From: Natrinema sp. CBA1119
Lineage (GTDB): Archaea > Halobacteriota > Halobacteria > Halobacteriales > Natrialbaceae
Reading direction: 5' to 3'
Length of the DNA: 64,000 bases
NCBI RefSeq assembly: GCF_002572525.1
Contig: NZ_PDBS01000008.1
Location: forward strand, 186,001 to 250,000
Made by a program: the position numbers and the translations under genes. The notes beneath the pieces were generated by a model, which searched no databases, was not told where the DNA came from, and was given only the letters and a program-made list of their open reading frames with translations. Shown here piece by piece: positions 1-8,734 of the stretch (its first letter is position 1; each line of letters begins with the position of its first letter).

Positions 1-1
1 G

Positions 2-1642
2 TCGTACCGAGCCTACGGACTCACGTTTCTGGCCGTAATCGTGGGCGTGATCCTCTACGGACTCTACGGGAACCTCGCACCGGGAATTCTGCGCCACGCG
101 GGATTCAGCGTCGAACGGATGATGAGCATCATGGTGCTCGACTTCCAGGGGGTCTACGGCTCTATCTCGAGAATTATCGCGACCTGGGTCGCCCTATTCT
201 TGCTATACGCAGGGCTGATGCGTGGCTTCGGCGCGTTCGACCTCATCATGCGAATCGGCCTCCGATCCGCTAACTACGTCCGATCGGGCGTCGCCCTCTC
301 CGCGGTGACCTCGAGCATCATCATCGGCTCGATTACCGGCAGTCAGGCTGCGAACACGGCGATCACCGGTTCGTTCACGATCCCGCTGATGAAGGAGACG
401 GGAATGAAAGGCGAGACCGCCGGAGGGATCGAATCCGTCGCCTCGACCGGCGGGCAGATCATGCCCCCGATCATGGGCGCGGCCGCGTTCGTGATGGCCT
501 CGCTACTCGGAATCACCTACCTCGACGTGATCATCGCCGGAATCGTTCCCGCGATGATCTTCTATGGTTCCGTCACCATCGCCGTCCACTACAAGGGGAT
601 CGGCCAGCTCCGCGGACAGACGACCAAGATCAACGTCGAGAGCCAGTTCGAGGAAGAGATGTCGCAAAAGGAGTTCATTATCCAGTGTCTCCGGTTTGGC
701 ATTCCGTTCGCCATCCTGGTGTACATCCTCGGCGTCCTTCAGTATACGGTGCTCACGGCCGCGCTGTACACGATCATCGCGATGTTCATCACCGGCTTCG
801 GGTTCCCGCTGGTCCAGACAGCGACGGAGGGTGGCGACCTCGGGGCCGAGTTCGTCAGTCTACTCGGCGACGCGGCGTTCGGCTTCAGAGAAGGGGCGAT
901 GATCCTCGCACCGATCGCGATCATTATCGCCGCCATCAACGGCGTCGTCGACGTCTTCACCGCATCAGGGATTCCGGGAATTCTCTCGCTGGCCCTGCTA
1001 GACCTTTCCGGCGGCGTCATGTTGACCGCGGTTATCCTCGCGATGGTCATTTCGATCGTTTTGGGGATGGGGATGCCGACGGTCGCCGCGTACGTCATCG
1101 TCGCGGCGCTGATCGCACCGGCGCTGGTCCAGCAGTTCTTCGTTCCGGACCTTGCAGCACACTTCTTCGTGCTGTACGCTGCGATTCTGTCGGGACTGAC
1201 GCCGCCGATCGCGATCGCGGTCGTCGTCGCGACGGGAATCGCGGAGAGTAACTTCTGGCGGACGGCCCACGAAGCCATGAAGATCTCCGCACCGATCTAC
1301 GTCCTTCCGTTCGCGTTCATCTACAACCCCGAACTCGTCGTCGGTGGGTTCGGTATCGACACGTTATTCTCGGGACTCATCGCACTGGCCGGTGCACTGG
1401 GAATTTCTCACGGCCTCAACTACTACGGGACGTTCTTCCACGAGAGTCCGTTCATCAAATTCCCCGTCAAAACCGTCTTCTTCGTCCTCGGCGTTCTCGC
1501 GATGGTCTACCCGGACGACATGGTGCGTCTCGGCTGCGTCGCCGTTATCTTCGGGATGATAGCGATTCAGCTCCGAAAACCGATCCTCGAGCGCGTCGGC
1601 GGACGATACGGAACCGACTCCATCGGAACCACCAGGGACTAG
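2..1642 (+). CDS. TRAP transporter large permease, 4TM/12TM fusion type (5' end outside window)
   Basis: Membrane permease of a tripartite (TAXI/DctM-type) TRAP system, which takes up organic acids by ion symport together with a periplasmic-type binding protein not seen here. The reading frame is open from the first bases of the window, so the start lies upstream; a GTG at 41 is internal. About 546 residues are visible and nearly all form hydrophobic segments. Motifs typical of the DctM domain include the glycine-rich stretches around ITGSQAANTAITGSF and IVLGMGMPTVAAYV and the SGLTPPIA loop. The C-terminus carries extra helices and a short basic tail. The family assignment is secure; the substrate is unknown. 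Confidence 0.9.
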   Translation, partial: SYRAYGLTFLAVIVGVILYGLYGNLAPGILRHAGFSVERMMSIMVLDFQGVYGSISRIIATWVALFLLYAGLMRGFGAFDLIMRIGLRSANYVRSGVALSAVTSSIIIGSITGSQAANTAITGSFTIPLMKETGMKGETAGGIESVASTGGQIMPPIMGAAAFVMASLLGITYLDVIIAGIVPAMIFYGSVTIAVHYKGIGQLRGQTTKINVESQFEEEMSQKEFIIQCLRFGIPFAILVYILGVLQYTVLTAALYTIIAMFITGFGFPLVQTATEGGDLGAEFVSLLGDAAFGFREGAMILAPIAIIIAAINGVVDVFTASGIPGILSLALLDLSGGVMLTAVILAMVISIVLGMGMPTVAAYVIVAALIAPALVQQFFVPDLAAHFFVLYAAILSGLTPPIAIAVVVATGIAESNFWRTAHEAMKISAPIYVLPFAFIYNPELVVGGFGIDTLFSGLIALAGALGISHGLNYYGTFFHESPFIKFPVKTVFFVLGVLAMVYPDDMVRLGCVAVIFGMIAIQLRKPILERVGGRYGTDSIGTTRD

Positions 1643-1777
1643 GGACCGAACACCGGTTCAGCGTAGATTTTTAGTTCGGCTCGGCGATAGAGACGCGCGA
1701 CCACCGTGAGCGAGACAACGGTTCGAACACTCCCAGCCGGTTCGATCACCGCGAGTCGCTCTCGAGCGGAGCGTCGA

Positions 1778-2018
1778 TCACTCCTCGAGGAGTCTCGCTT
1801 CGAAGAACGGATACTCCTCGAGCCACCCCCGGTCGTAGTCAGCGTCGTACTCGGTCGGCTCAATGCAGATTCGATCCCCAATCTCGAGTGCGTCGTCGGA
1901 CTCGTCGATCGGTGCGAGCAGCCGGGTCCCCTCGTCCAGTTCGACGACCGAACTGACTGCAGTGGGCGAACGGAACAGTCGTTTCAGCGGGCGTTCGACC
2001 GAAGAGGGCGACGGCGGA
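1778..2018 (-). pseudogene. Orphan C-terminal OB-fold of a DUF35 (acyl-CoA-associated) protein
   Basis: On the reverse strand a clean frame ends at a TGA (1778-1780). It encodes a segment with the DUF35 OB-fold pattern: SSVVELDEGTRLLAPIDE, then a LEIGDRICIEP segment and an acidic end LLEE. DUF35 proteins normally have an N-terminal rubredoxin-like zinc ribbon (two CxxC) and partner a thiolase. Here no zinc ribbon and no start codon can be found upstream in frame, so this looks like the 3' remnant of a gene. A complete homologue with its thiolase lies at 32834-34317. The pattern match is seen directly; the decay is inferred. Confidence 0.55.
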
Positions 2019-2158
2019 CGCGCATTTGATTGGAAAATATGTAGCCGAATAGTGGGTCAGCTAGACGTAAGACGATAGTCTATCCGATCGGCTGTCACAC
2101 GTTTCACAATCAATAAGTGACCCCGTGGCGTCCCGTTCGACAAGATAACCACGTACTC

Positions 2159-3433
2159 ATGGGACTCAACACAAACGATCGGTCGATCGCCGGCTTCACG
2201 ATGGCAGGCCATTCGCTGGTCCACTGGTTCGAGACGTCGATTCCGATCTTTCTCGTCGTCTGGCTCGCGGAGTTCGACGTTTCGGTTGCACTGGCCGGCG
2301 TCATCGTCGCGTTCGGATACGCCCTGTTCGGGTTGGGCGCACTTCCCGCCGGCGTCCTCGTCGACCGATACGGTCCGAAACGGTTGATCCTGCTCTGTCT
2401 CGTCGGTATGAGCGCCTCGTTTCTCGTGCTCGCTCTCTCGATGTCGATTTACGCAGTCGCGATCGGACTCATCTGCTGGGGCGTCACCGCGAGCGTGTAC
2501 CACCCCGCCGGACTCGCACTCATTAGCACCGGCGTCGAGGAGCGCGGGACCGTCTTCGCCTGGCACGGGATCGCCGGCAACGCCGGTATCGCCCTCGGCC
2601 CGTTCGCCGCGGCGACGCTGTTGTTCCTCGTCGATCAGTGGCAACTCGTCGCCGCAATCCTCGCTGTTCCGGGGTTCGTCGCGGCCGCGTACGGGCTCCA
2701 GGCCGACTTCGATTCGACCGCCGCCGAAAGCGAGGCGGACGCCGAGGCAAACGACGCCCTGTCGTTGGGCGAATTCCTGACGAACTCGCGAGTGTTGTTC
2801 ACGAGCGCGTTCGCCGTCGTCTTCGCCATCATCGCCGTCGAAGGGCTCTACTATCGCGGAATGCTCACTTACCTGCCGGAAATCCTTCACGGTCTTCCCG
2901 CGATCGGCGATATCACGCTTTCGACCAACCTCGAGGGAATCTCGCCCGGCGATTACATCTACGTCAGTCTGCTCGTCGTCGGAATGGCCGGTCAGTACGT
3001 CGGCGGTAAGCTCACCGACCGTATCCGATCGGAGCGCGGGCTGATAGCCATTTTCGCCGTCCTCTGCGTCCTCGCGCTCGCGTTTGTGCCGATCATGTCG
3101 ATGGGGCTAGTGCCCATCGTCCTCTACTGTATCCTACTCGGGTTCTTCCTCTTCGCCACCCAACCCCTCTACCAAGATGCAGTGGCGGTCCACACACCCG
3201 CACGTGCACGAGGCCTCTCGTACGGCTACACCTACGTCGGTAAGTTCGGTATCGGTCCGGTAAGTATTGCGATCGGTGGATTCATCCTCGGCGGGTTCTC
3301 GACGGCGCTGTTCTTCGGCGTGCTCGCGGCGTTCGCGTTCGGTGGGATGGCGCTGACAGCGGGACTGCTCGTGGCGCTCAATCGCACGAACTGGTGGCAA
3401 ACGACCACGGGCGCGACGAAATCGAGCGACTAA
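2159..3433 (+). CDS. Major facilitator superfamily transporter
   Basis: Twelve-helix MFS carrier of about 424 residues, substrate unknown. The loop between helices 2 and 3 has the MFS signature form (GVLVDRYGPKRLI), and a degenerate second copy follows in the C-half (GKLTDRIRSERGLI). An acidic cytoplasmic loop (around residues 180-200, rich in Glu/Asp/Ala) separates the two six-helix halves. An in-frame GTG at 2117 would add 14 residues. The ATG at 2159 is preferred because the hydrophobic fold starts soon after it and an AT-rich promoter-like stretch (CAATAAGTG, about 2110) lies 40-50 bases upstream. It follows the DUF35 fragment and stands as a single gene. Confidence 0.85.
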   Translation: MGLNTNDRSIAGFTMAGHSLVHWFETSIPIFLVVWLAEFDVSVALAGVIVAFGYALFGLGALPAGVLVDRYGPKRLILLCLVGMSASFLVLALSMSIYAVAIGLICWGVTASVYHPAGLALISTGVEERGTVFAWHGIAGNAGIALGPFAAATLLFLVDQWQLVAAILAVPGFVAAAYGLQADFDSTAAESEADAEANDALSLGEFLTNSRVLFTSAFAVVFAIIAVEGLYYRGMLTYLPEILHGLPAIGDITLSTNLEGISPGDYIYVSLLVVGMAGQYVGGKLTDRIRSERGLIAIFAVLCVLALAFVPIMSMGLVPIVLYCILLGFFLFATQPLYQDAVAVHTPARARGLSYGYTYVGKFGIGPVSIAIGGFILGGFSTALFFGVLAAFAFGGMALTAGLLVALNRTNWWQTTTGATKSSD

Positions 3434-3975
3434 CGGCGTACGACCATTGAATAGGGTGCAGCAGGACGGTCTCTATTCTGATCGACAGTACTCTAAAACG
3501 AGTAGAACCCCCCTCTCGTCTGCGACAACGTCACGGGTAATGTAGTCGGTGAGCGTTGGCTCGGCTCGAGAAGCCGACGTCGAGCAGTATGCAACAGTGC
3601 CAATAGTAGCATTGTGGCAACAGTGCCAATAGTATTGTATTAATCCGACTCGGTTCGAGTTTAGAACTGATTACCGAACTACCCCCCGAAGATGTGAAAC
3701 GGTAGCACGCTATTTCCTCCTTCAGATAGCATTTCCACTCACAAAAGCGGACCAAGTGAGTGTAGCGGCCTAATCAGCCGGAATCAGTGCAGTAGGGACT
3801 GACTCGACATGACGTTCGTTTCCGGGAGAACACACCGTGGTCCGAATTACGGGCCGGTCCCACTGTCTCATCCCCGAATCCGTTCCGATCGGTCTACAGC
3901 CGTTCGATTCACCGATGCGGCGCTATCGATCGTTCCTCGATAAAGAACGGAATCCCGCTGTCGCGTCGGGACGGG
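3434..3975. other. Intergenic region with an 18-bp direct repeat
   Basis: This stretch of 542 bases lies between convergent genes (MFS carrier and SDR). No frame has convincing haloarchaeal coding character. The only structure I see is an 18-bp direct repeat (3591-3608 and 3617-3634) in a locally AT-rich segment. Confidence 0.5.
3591..3634. repeat. 18-bp direct repeat, period 26
   Basis: GCAACAGTGCCAATAGTA occurs at 3591-3608 and again at 3617-3634 with no mismatches. The eight bases between the copies are AT-rich. It could be a binding site pair or slippage debris; nothing links it to a gene. Confidence 0.8.
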
Positions 3976-4725
3976 CTAGCCGGAAAACTTGTCGCGACGG
4001 TACAGGTCCAGTTCGCTCACCGTGTTGGGCGTCTTCTGACGCGCGGCGAACGCGATCGCGTCGGCGACGGCTCGAGGCCCGGTGACTTCGTCCTGTTCGT
4101 AGCGTTCCTTCGAGATCCGTTCTCGGAACTCCTTGCCGAACTCCGTCCGGACTTCCGACGGGTTGACGATGCTGACGGCGATGTCGTCCGTCCCGACCTG
4201 TCCCGCGAGGCTCTTCGCGAATCCACGGGTCCACCACTTCGTCGCCGCGTACAGCGGCGCGCCAGGACTGGGATTCTTGCCTGCGTAGCTCGCGACGAAA
4301 ATCGCCGTTCCGTTCGTCTCACGGAGGTGCGGAATCGCTGCCCGGGCCGCGTAGAACATCCCGTCGACGTTCACCCCCATGACGGTCCGATACTGGTCGG
4401 TCGGAAACTCCTCGACGGGCGTCTCGGAATCGGTCGCGATCCCCGCGTTGTTCACCAGCACGTCGAGACGGCCGAACTCTGAGACCGTCTTCTCGACGGC
4501 CGCCTCAACCTCGTCTTCGTTGCTCACATCTGCGGGACAGACGAGCGCTGACGCGTCGGTCTCGGATTCGATTTCGGCCGCGAGTTTCGTCAACCGATCC
4601 TCTCGACGGGCGACGAGTGCGACGTCGGCACCATCGGCTGCGAGTGCGCGAGCCGTTTCCCGTCCGATTCCCGCGCTCGCACCGGTAACGATCGCTCCGT
4701 TGTCTGCCAGTGGGTGGGTTGCCAT
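3976..4725 (-). CDS. Short-chain dehydrogenase/reductase
   Basis: Classical SDR of 249 residues, a cytosolic NAD(P)-dependent oxidoreductase. It has the glycine-rich cofactor motif TGASAGIG near residue 14-21, the NNAG motif near residue 90, and a catalytic Ser (FVASYAG) followed by the YAATK Tyr/Lys pair near residue 155-160. The C-terminus resembles the 3-oxoacyl-ACP reductase-like/serine dehydrogenase-like subgroup. The ATG at 4725 gives a normal SDR N-terminus with only eight residues before the first strand. It is convergent with the MFS gene and stands alone. The substrate cannot be inferred from context. Confidence 0.92.
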   Translation of the reverse strand: MATHPLADNGAIVTGASAGIGRETARALAADGADVALVARREDRLTKLAAEIESETDASALVCPADVSNEDEVEAAVEKTVSEFGRLDVLVNNAGIATDSETPVEEFPTDQYRTVMGVNVDGMFYAARAAIPHLRETNGTAIFVASYAGKNPSPGAPLYAATKWWTRGFAKSLAGQVGTDDIAVSIVNPSEVRTEFGKEFRERISKERYEQDEVTGPRAVADAIAFAARQKTPNTVSELDLYRRDKFSG

Positions 4726-5682
4726 CGGTGAGACATTGTCGCGGTGATGCTAAACTCTACGTGTTACTGCTGAGACCGTATACAGAGCCGCGTCGATTTC
4801 CTCGGCGATTGGAGAGAATCACGTCGGTGGATTCGCCGTGTTCGTGTCGCTTCACCGGGTCGATACCGGCTGCCTCGAGCGAGCGTCGAACACGGCTACG
4901 TGCGTGCAAGTTGGTCCTGTCCCCCATGGAGTTGAGTACGATGTCCCGCGTCGGAATGCAGCCTCCATGATCGACCATACAGTTCGTTCTCACGAGTTTT
5001 CCCGTACCAGTCCCGTGGGTCAAATATGCTTCTCAACGGTGCTTTCCGAATGGCCCCGTTTTCGATCCCGTTCTGTAGACAGGAACGTGAGCCCCTATTC
5101 GTTACATAGCCCTCTATCACACGATATTCCACGACAACTATCACACATCCAAAATATTGGTGAGAACTGAGGTATCGACCATCTGGAAGTGTATTGTCAT
5201 CAATCACCAAGGAAAGGCCGTTCAAGGGTATCGAACGCGATTATCAAGTACGAACGGAACGACACGAGCGATCACTGCCTCTGGCTCCTCGAGCCGTCAG
5301 TTATGACGGCGATACAGTGGCTGGAATCACGGTGCGGTCTCGTGGCCCGATCCGCGACGATAGTCCGTTCGACGCATTCGTCGGGTCGGAAAGCCGATTG
5401 GGAACGAAGCCACATACCGAGTGTCGACAGCGGTGGATAGATCGGTGAGTTCCGTCCCACTGTATGAACCGTCACGGAGCCGGCTACCGACAACGTAATT
5501 TACAACAGTACTACTGGAAAGCAGGTACTGTGTGAACGGGGCGTGAGTCGTCAGAAGGGAAACGATTTTCTTCGTGATATACGATGAACAACCTAAGATG
5601 ACACGTCAGGGTTCAGGCGGCCGCGGGAGGTATCTGGAGGCGAAGCCGGAATGAGTGATGCGGTCGAACCAGAGGTGGAACG
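4726..5682. other. Gene-poor stretch, 957 bases
   Basis: Several short open frames exist on both strands, up to about 110 codons. Their amino acid composition (many Ser/Arg/His, few Asp/Glu) is unlike haloarchaeal proteins, and none shows a recognisable domain. One reverse frame (4757-5023) has an oddly protein-like middle (CMVDHGGCIPTRDIVLN) but I cannot assign it. A promoter-like AT-rich box (GATATACG, about 5577) lies about 105 bases before rdfA. Confidence 0.5.
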
Positions 5683-6348
5683 ATGATGAGTGACGCGGTC
5701 GAGAACGAACACCAGTGCACGTGCAAAATCGGTCGCGCCATCGATCGGTACGATCTCGACGGACTGAACGGAGAACTCCAGCACCGACGCGATGTCGCGG
5801 ATGCGAGCCTTCGGACGCTCGCGGAGTATATCAACGAGCGGATCCTCGAGACGGCGCTCGCCGAGGTAGAGACCGATCTAACGGACGTCGCGTACGGGGC
5901 AGTTAGCGCCGACGACGCCCTCTCAGCGGTGTATGAAACGCTGACGAGCGACACAGTGCCGGCCGATCGCGAAGCGCGAGTCCGAAAACGCTTCGAACAG
6001 AACGGAATCGATATCGAAGAGATCGAGTCCGACTGGGTCACGCATCCCACCGTCCGTTCCCACCTCAACGATTGCCTACAGATCGACACGGCCCGGACGA
6101 CGAAAATCACGGCCGGATCAGCACGAAATACGATCGAATGGGCGCGAACGAGATGCGCTCGAGTCGTCGAACAGACAATCTCGCGGCTCGTCAGCGCAGG
6201 GATCGTCTCGATTCGTGATACCGAAGTCGCCGTCACGATTCAGATAACGTGTTCCGACTGTGGTTCGACGTACCGATTCGGAGAGTTACTCGAGTACGGA
6301 TCGTGTGCCTGCTCCGCCGACGAAACGACCCCATTGGATCACCGATAG
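5683..6348 (+). CDS. rdfA: Rod-determining factor RdfA-like protein
   Basis: Resembles RdfA, a haloarchaeal factor needed for rod-shaped cells in Haloferax volcanii. The gene there sits beside an SMC-like gene, as here. About 220 residues: an acidic, helical N-terminal part; a central helix-turn-helix-like stretch (HPTVRSHLNDCL, then DTARTTKITAGSAR); and a C-terminal zinc-ribbon-like end with CSDC and a later CAC pair. Two tandem ATGs (5683 and 5686) are possible starts; the first overlaps the stop of an 11-codon frame beginning at 5651 that repeats the gene's own first codons. The family assignment rests on the SMC-like neighbour and the overall pattern. It is probably regulatory rather than structural. 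Confidence 0.75.
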   Translation: MMSDAVENEHQCTCKIGRAIDRYDLDGLNGELQHRRDVADASLRTLAEYINERILETALAEVETDLTDVAYGAVSADDALSAVYETLTSDTVPADREARVRKRFEQNGIDIEEIESDWVTHPTVRSHLNDCLQIDTARTTKITAGSARNTIEWARTRCARVVEQTISRLVSAGIVSIRDTEVAVTIQITCSDCGSTYRFGELLEYGSCACSADETTPLDHR

Positions 6349-6593
6349 CTCTCCAGCGTTCCCCACCACGCTATCGTGACTTCCGTTTTCGGCACATGCG
6401 ACGGATTTGCGAGTGCGGACTGAGACTGCTCACCAGCTAGCCGTACCCGTCAGTTCGTGTTTACCGGTCGTTCGTGGGGGGAACAGCCGCTCACTGAGTT
6501 TACAGCTTGATTCCCACCCCACTCGGAACGGCGCCATCAAAGAAACCTGATTTCTGTTCAAAAATGTTTTCGTAACTACTTCTCACACGATGG

Positions 6594-6600
6594 ATATAAA
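6594..6600 (+). promoter_or_regulatory. TATA box for the SMC-like gene
   Basis: ATATAAA ends 26 bases before the ATG at 6626. This is the spacing expected for a leaderless haloarchaeal transcript and favours 6626 over the GTG at 6611 as the start. Confidence 0.6.
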
Positions 6601-6625
6601 TGAGTGAGCTGTGATACAACGAACA

Positions 6626-8569
6626 ATGGAACATTCGAATAGAACCGTACAGAACACGCATGCCGAGGTACCAGTCGAGTTAGCGGCCGAAAACATGGGT
6701 GGAATCGATTCGTCCGCTATCGAGTTCCAGAGCGGGGTCAATCTCCTCACCGGACGGAACGCGACCAATCGAACGAGTCTGCTTCGAGCGGTTACCGGCG
6801 TTCTCGGTGGAACGAGCGCCACCCTCAAGAGCGACGCGGACGAGGGCCACGTGACGCTCACTATTGGTGACCGGGAGTACTCACGCCGGTACAACCGCAC
6901 GGAAACCGGCGTTCAGGTGACGGGCGAACCGTACGAGGAAAACAGCGAACTCATCGATCTCTTCATCTCCCTTCTCGAGAACAATCCGGCCCGTCTGGCG
7001 GTCGAACGCGGTGACGACCTCCGCGAACTCATCATGCGACCGGTAGATACGACCGAGATCGAACAGCGGATCCAGCGCCTACAACGCGAGCGCGACGAGC
7101 TCACCGACACGGTCGATCGCGTCGAGCGGCGCTCGAAACAGCTACCTGCACTCGAGGAACAGCGCCAGACGCTGACGGCAGAACTCGAGTCGCTCGAGGT
7201 GGAGATCGAGTCACTTCGATCGGAGGTAACCCAGTACGAGGCCGACGCCGAAATGGCGGAGGAAGCCGAGGATTTGGTCGACAAACTCGACGAGCGGCGG
7301 AAAGAGCGAAGCGAACTCACGGACCAGATAGATCTGGTGACGGCCGAAATCGAGGCCCTCCGGGAGCGGCCCGAGGAACTCCGCACTGAGCGCGACGAAC
7401 TCCCCGAACACTCTCAGGCCGATCTGGAAACCGTTCAAGCGGAACTCCGATCGGTCAGAAATCGGAAACGAGACCTCGAAAATACGGCCGCGGACCTCTC
7501 CGCGATCGTCGAATTCAACGAGGACATTCTCTCCGACAGCATCTCGAATCTGCCCGAGGAATCGGCCAGCGACGATCCGGTCGCGGAACTCGCCCCCGAA
7601 TCGGACCAGGAAGTCACCTGCTGGACCTGCGGAAATCGGGCCGAACGCGGGGCGATAGCCGATCGGCTGGAGAACCTTCGGAACGTCGTTACGGAAAAGC
7701 GAACCGAATCCACCGAACTCGAGTCTCGGATCACCGAACTGGAGCACGAACAGGAAGCGATTCGAGCGGCGATCGAGGAACGAACCGAACTCGACCGGAA
7801 ACTCGACGACATCGAACGGAAACTCGAGGCGAAAGCGGAGCGAAAGGAGTCTCTCGAGGAAGAAGCCGAGGCGGTACGCGAAACGATCAGCGAACTCGAG
7901 ACCAACGTAGCGGACACCGAAGAGTTACGCGACAGTGATCTGTTGGAAACGTACGAGCGAATAAGCGACTTACAGTACGAGCAGGGTCAGACCCAACAGG
8001 AGCTAGCGTCCGTTGAAGACGAAATCGAGGAGATCGAATCGTTGTCGGACAAATCAACGCTGCAAGAGCAACTCAACGAGATCCGTCAGGAACTCAACTA
8101 CGAGCGCGGACGGGTGGCCGAACTCGAGTCCGAATCAGTCTCGAAGTTCAACGAGCATATGGATGAAGTGCTGGACATCCTCAACTACCGAAACATCTCC
8201 CGGGTCTGGATCGAGAGAAAAGAAGCGGAAAGCGGGAGTCACGGCTCGGATTCGACGTTCGACCTTCACCTGGTCCGAGAGTCGGACACGGGATCCGTAT
8301 ACGAGGATACGATCGCGAATCTGAGCGAAAGCGAACGCGAAGTCATCGGCCTCATAGTCGCACTTGCCGGCTATCTCGTCCACGAAGTGTATCAGCACGT
8401 CCCGTTCATGCTACTCGATTCCCTCGAGGCGATCGATTCGGACCGTATCGCCGACCTCATCGACTACTTTTCGGAATACGCACCGTACCTCATCGTCGCA
8501 CTGCTCCCCGAAGACGCATCCGGAATCACGGACAAGTATACGCAGATTACGGCTGCGGAACTGAACTGA
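6626..8569 (+). CDS. Archaea-specific SMC-related ATPase (Sph-like)
   Basis: SMC/Rad50-type protein of 647 residues. It has an N-terminal ATPase half, two long Glu/Arg-rich coiled-coil arms (about residues 130-320 and 340-520), a Rad50-like zinc-hook motif CWTCG at residues 332-336 between the arms, and a C-terminal half. That half holds a signature-like segment (LSESEREVIG) and a Walker B-like FMLLDSLEAID around Asp598. The Walker A is unusual: GRNATNRTS at residues 43-51 has Asn-Arg where Gly-Lys is expected. In Haloferax the equivalent gene (sph3) neighbours rdfA and affects cell shape. It follows rdfA after 277 bases and has its own TATA box. Confidence 0.85.
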   Translation: MEHSNRTVQNTHAEVPVELAAENMGGIDSSAIEFQSGVNLLTGRNATNRTSLLRAVTGVLGGTSATLKSDADEGHVTLTIGDREYSRRYNRTETGVQVTGEPYEENSELIDLFISLLENNPARLAVERGDDLRELIMRPVDTTEIEQRIQRLQRERDELTDTVDRVERRSKQLPALEEQRQTLTAELESLEVEIESLRSEVTQYEADAEMAEEAEDLVDKLDERRKERSELTDQIDLVTAEIEALRERPEELRTERDELPEHSQADLETVQAELRSVRNRKRDLENTAADLSAIVEFNEDILSDSISNLPEESASDDPVAELAPESDQEVTCWTCGNRAERGAIADRLENLRNVVTEKRTESTELESRITELEHEQEAIRAAIEERTELDRKLDDIERKLEAKAERKESLEEEAEAVRETISELETNVADTEELRDSDLLETYERISDLQYEQGQTQQELASVEDEIEEIESLSDKSTLQEQLNEIRQELNYERGRVAELESESVSKFNEHMDEVLDILNYRNISRVWIERKEAESGSHGSDSTFDLHLVRESDTGSVYEDTIANLSESEREVIGLIVALAGYLVHEVYQHVPFMLLDSLEAIDSDRIADLIDYFSEYAPYLIVALLPEDASGITDKYTQITAAELN

Positions 8570-8734
8570 ACCCGTTACGGAATTCGTTTCGGAAAAAAGC
8601 TACTGCTCCGACGGTGACGGTTCCCCGGACCGAGACGCAGTGTAGGCGAAACGCGCACCGGAACACCGTTTGACGCAGTACTCTCGATCCCGTCTATCCG
8701 CTGAGTGACTCGTAACGCTACGACGCGCCATCTA

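Noticed and set aside
4838-5225. Overlapping short frames on both strands upstream of rdfA
   Set aside because: Composition not haloarchaeal, no domain, no start-region support.
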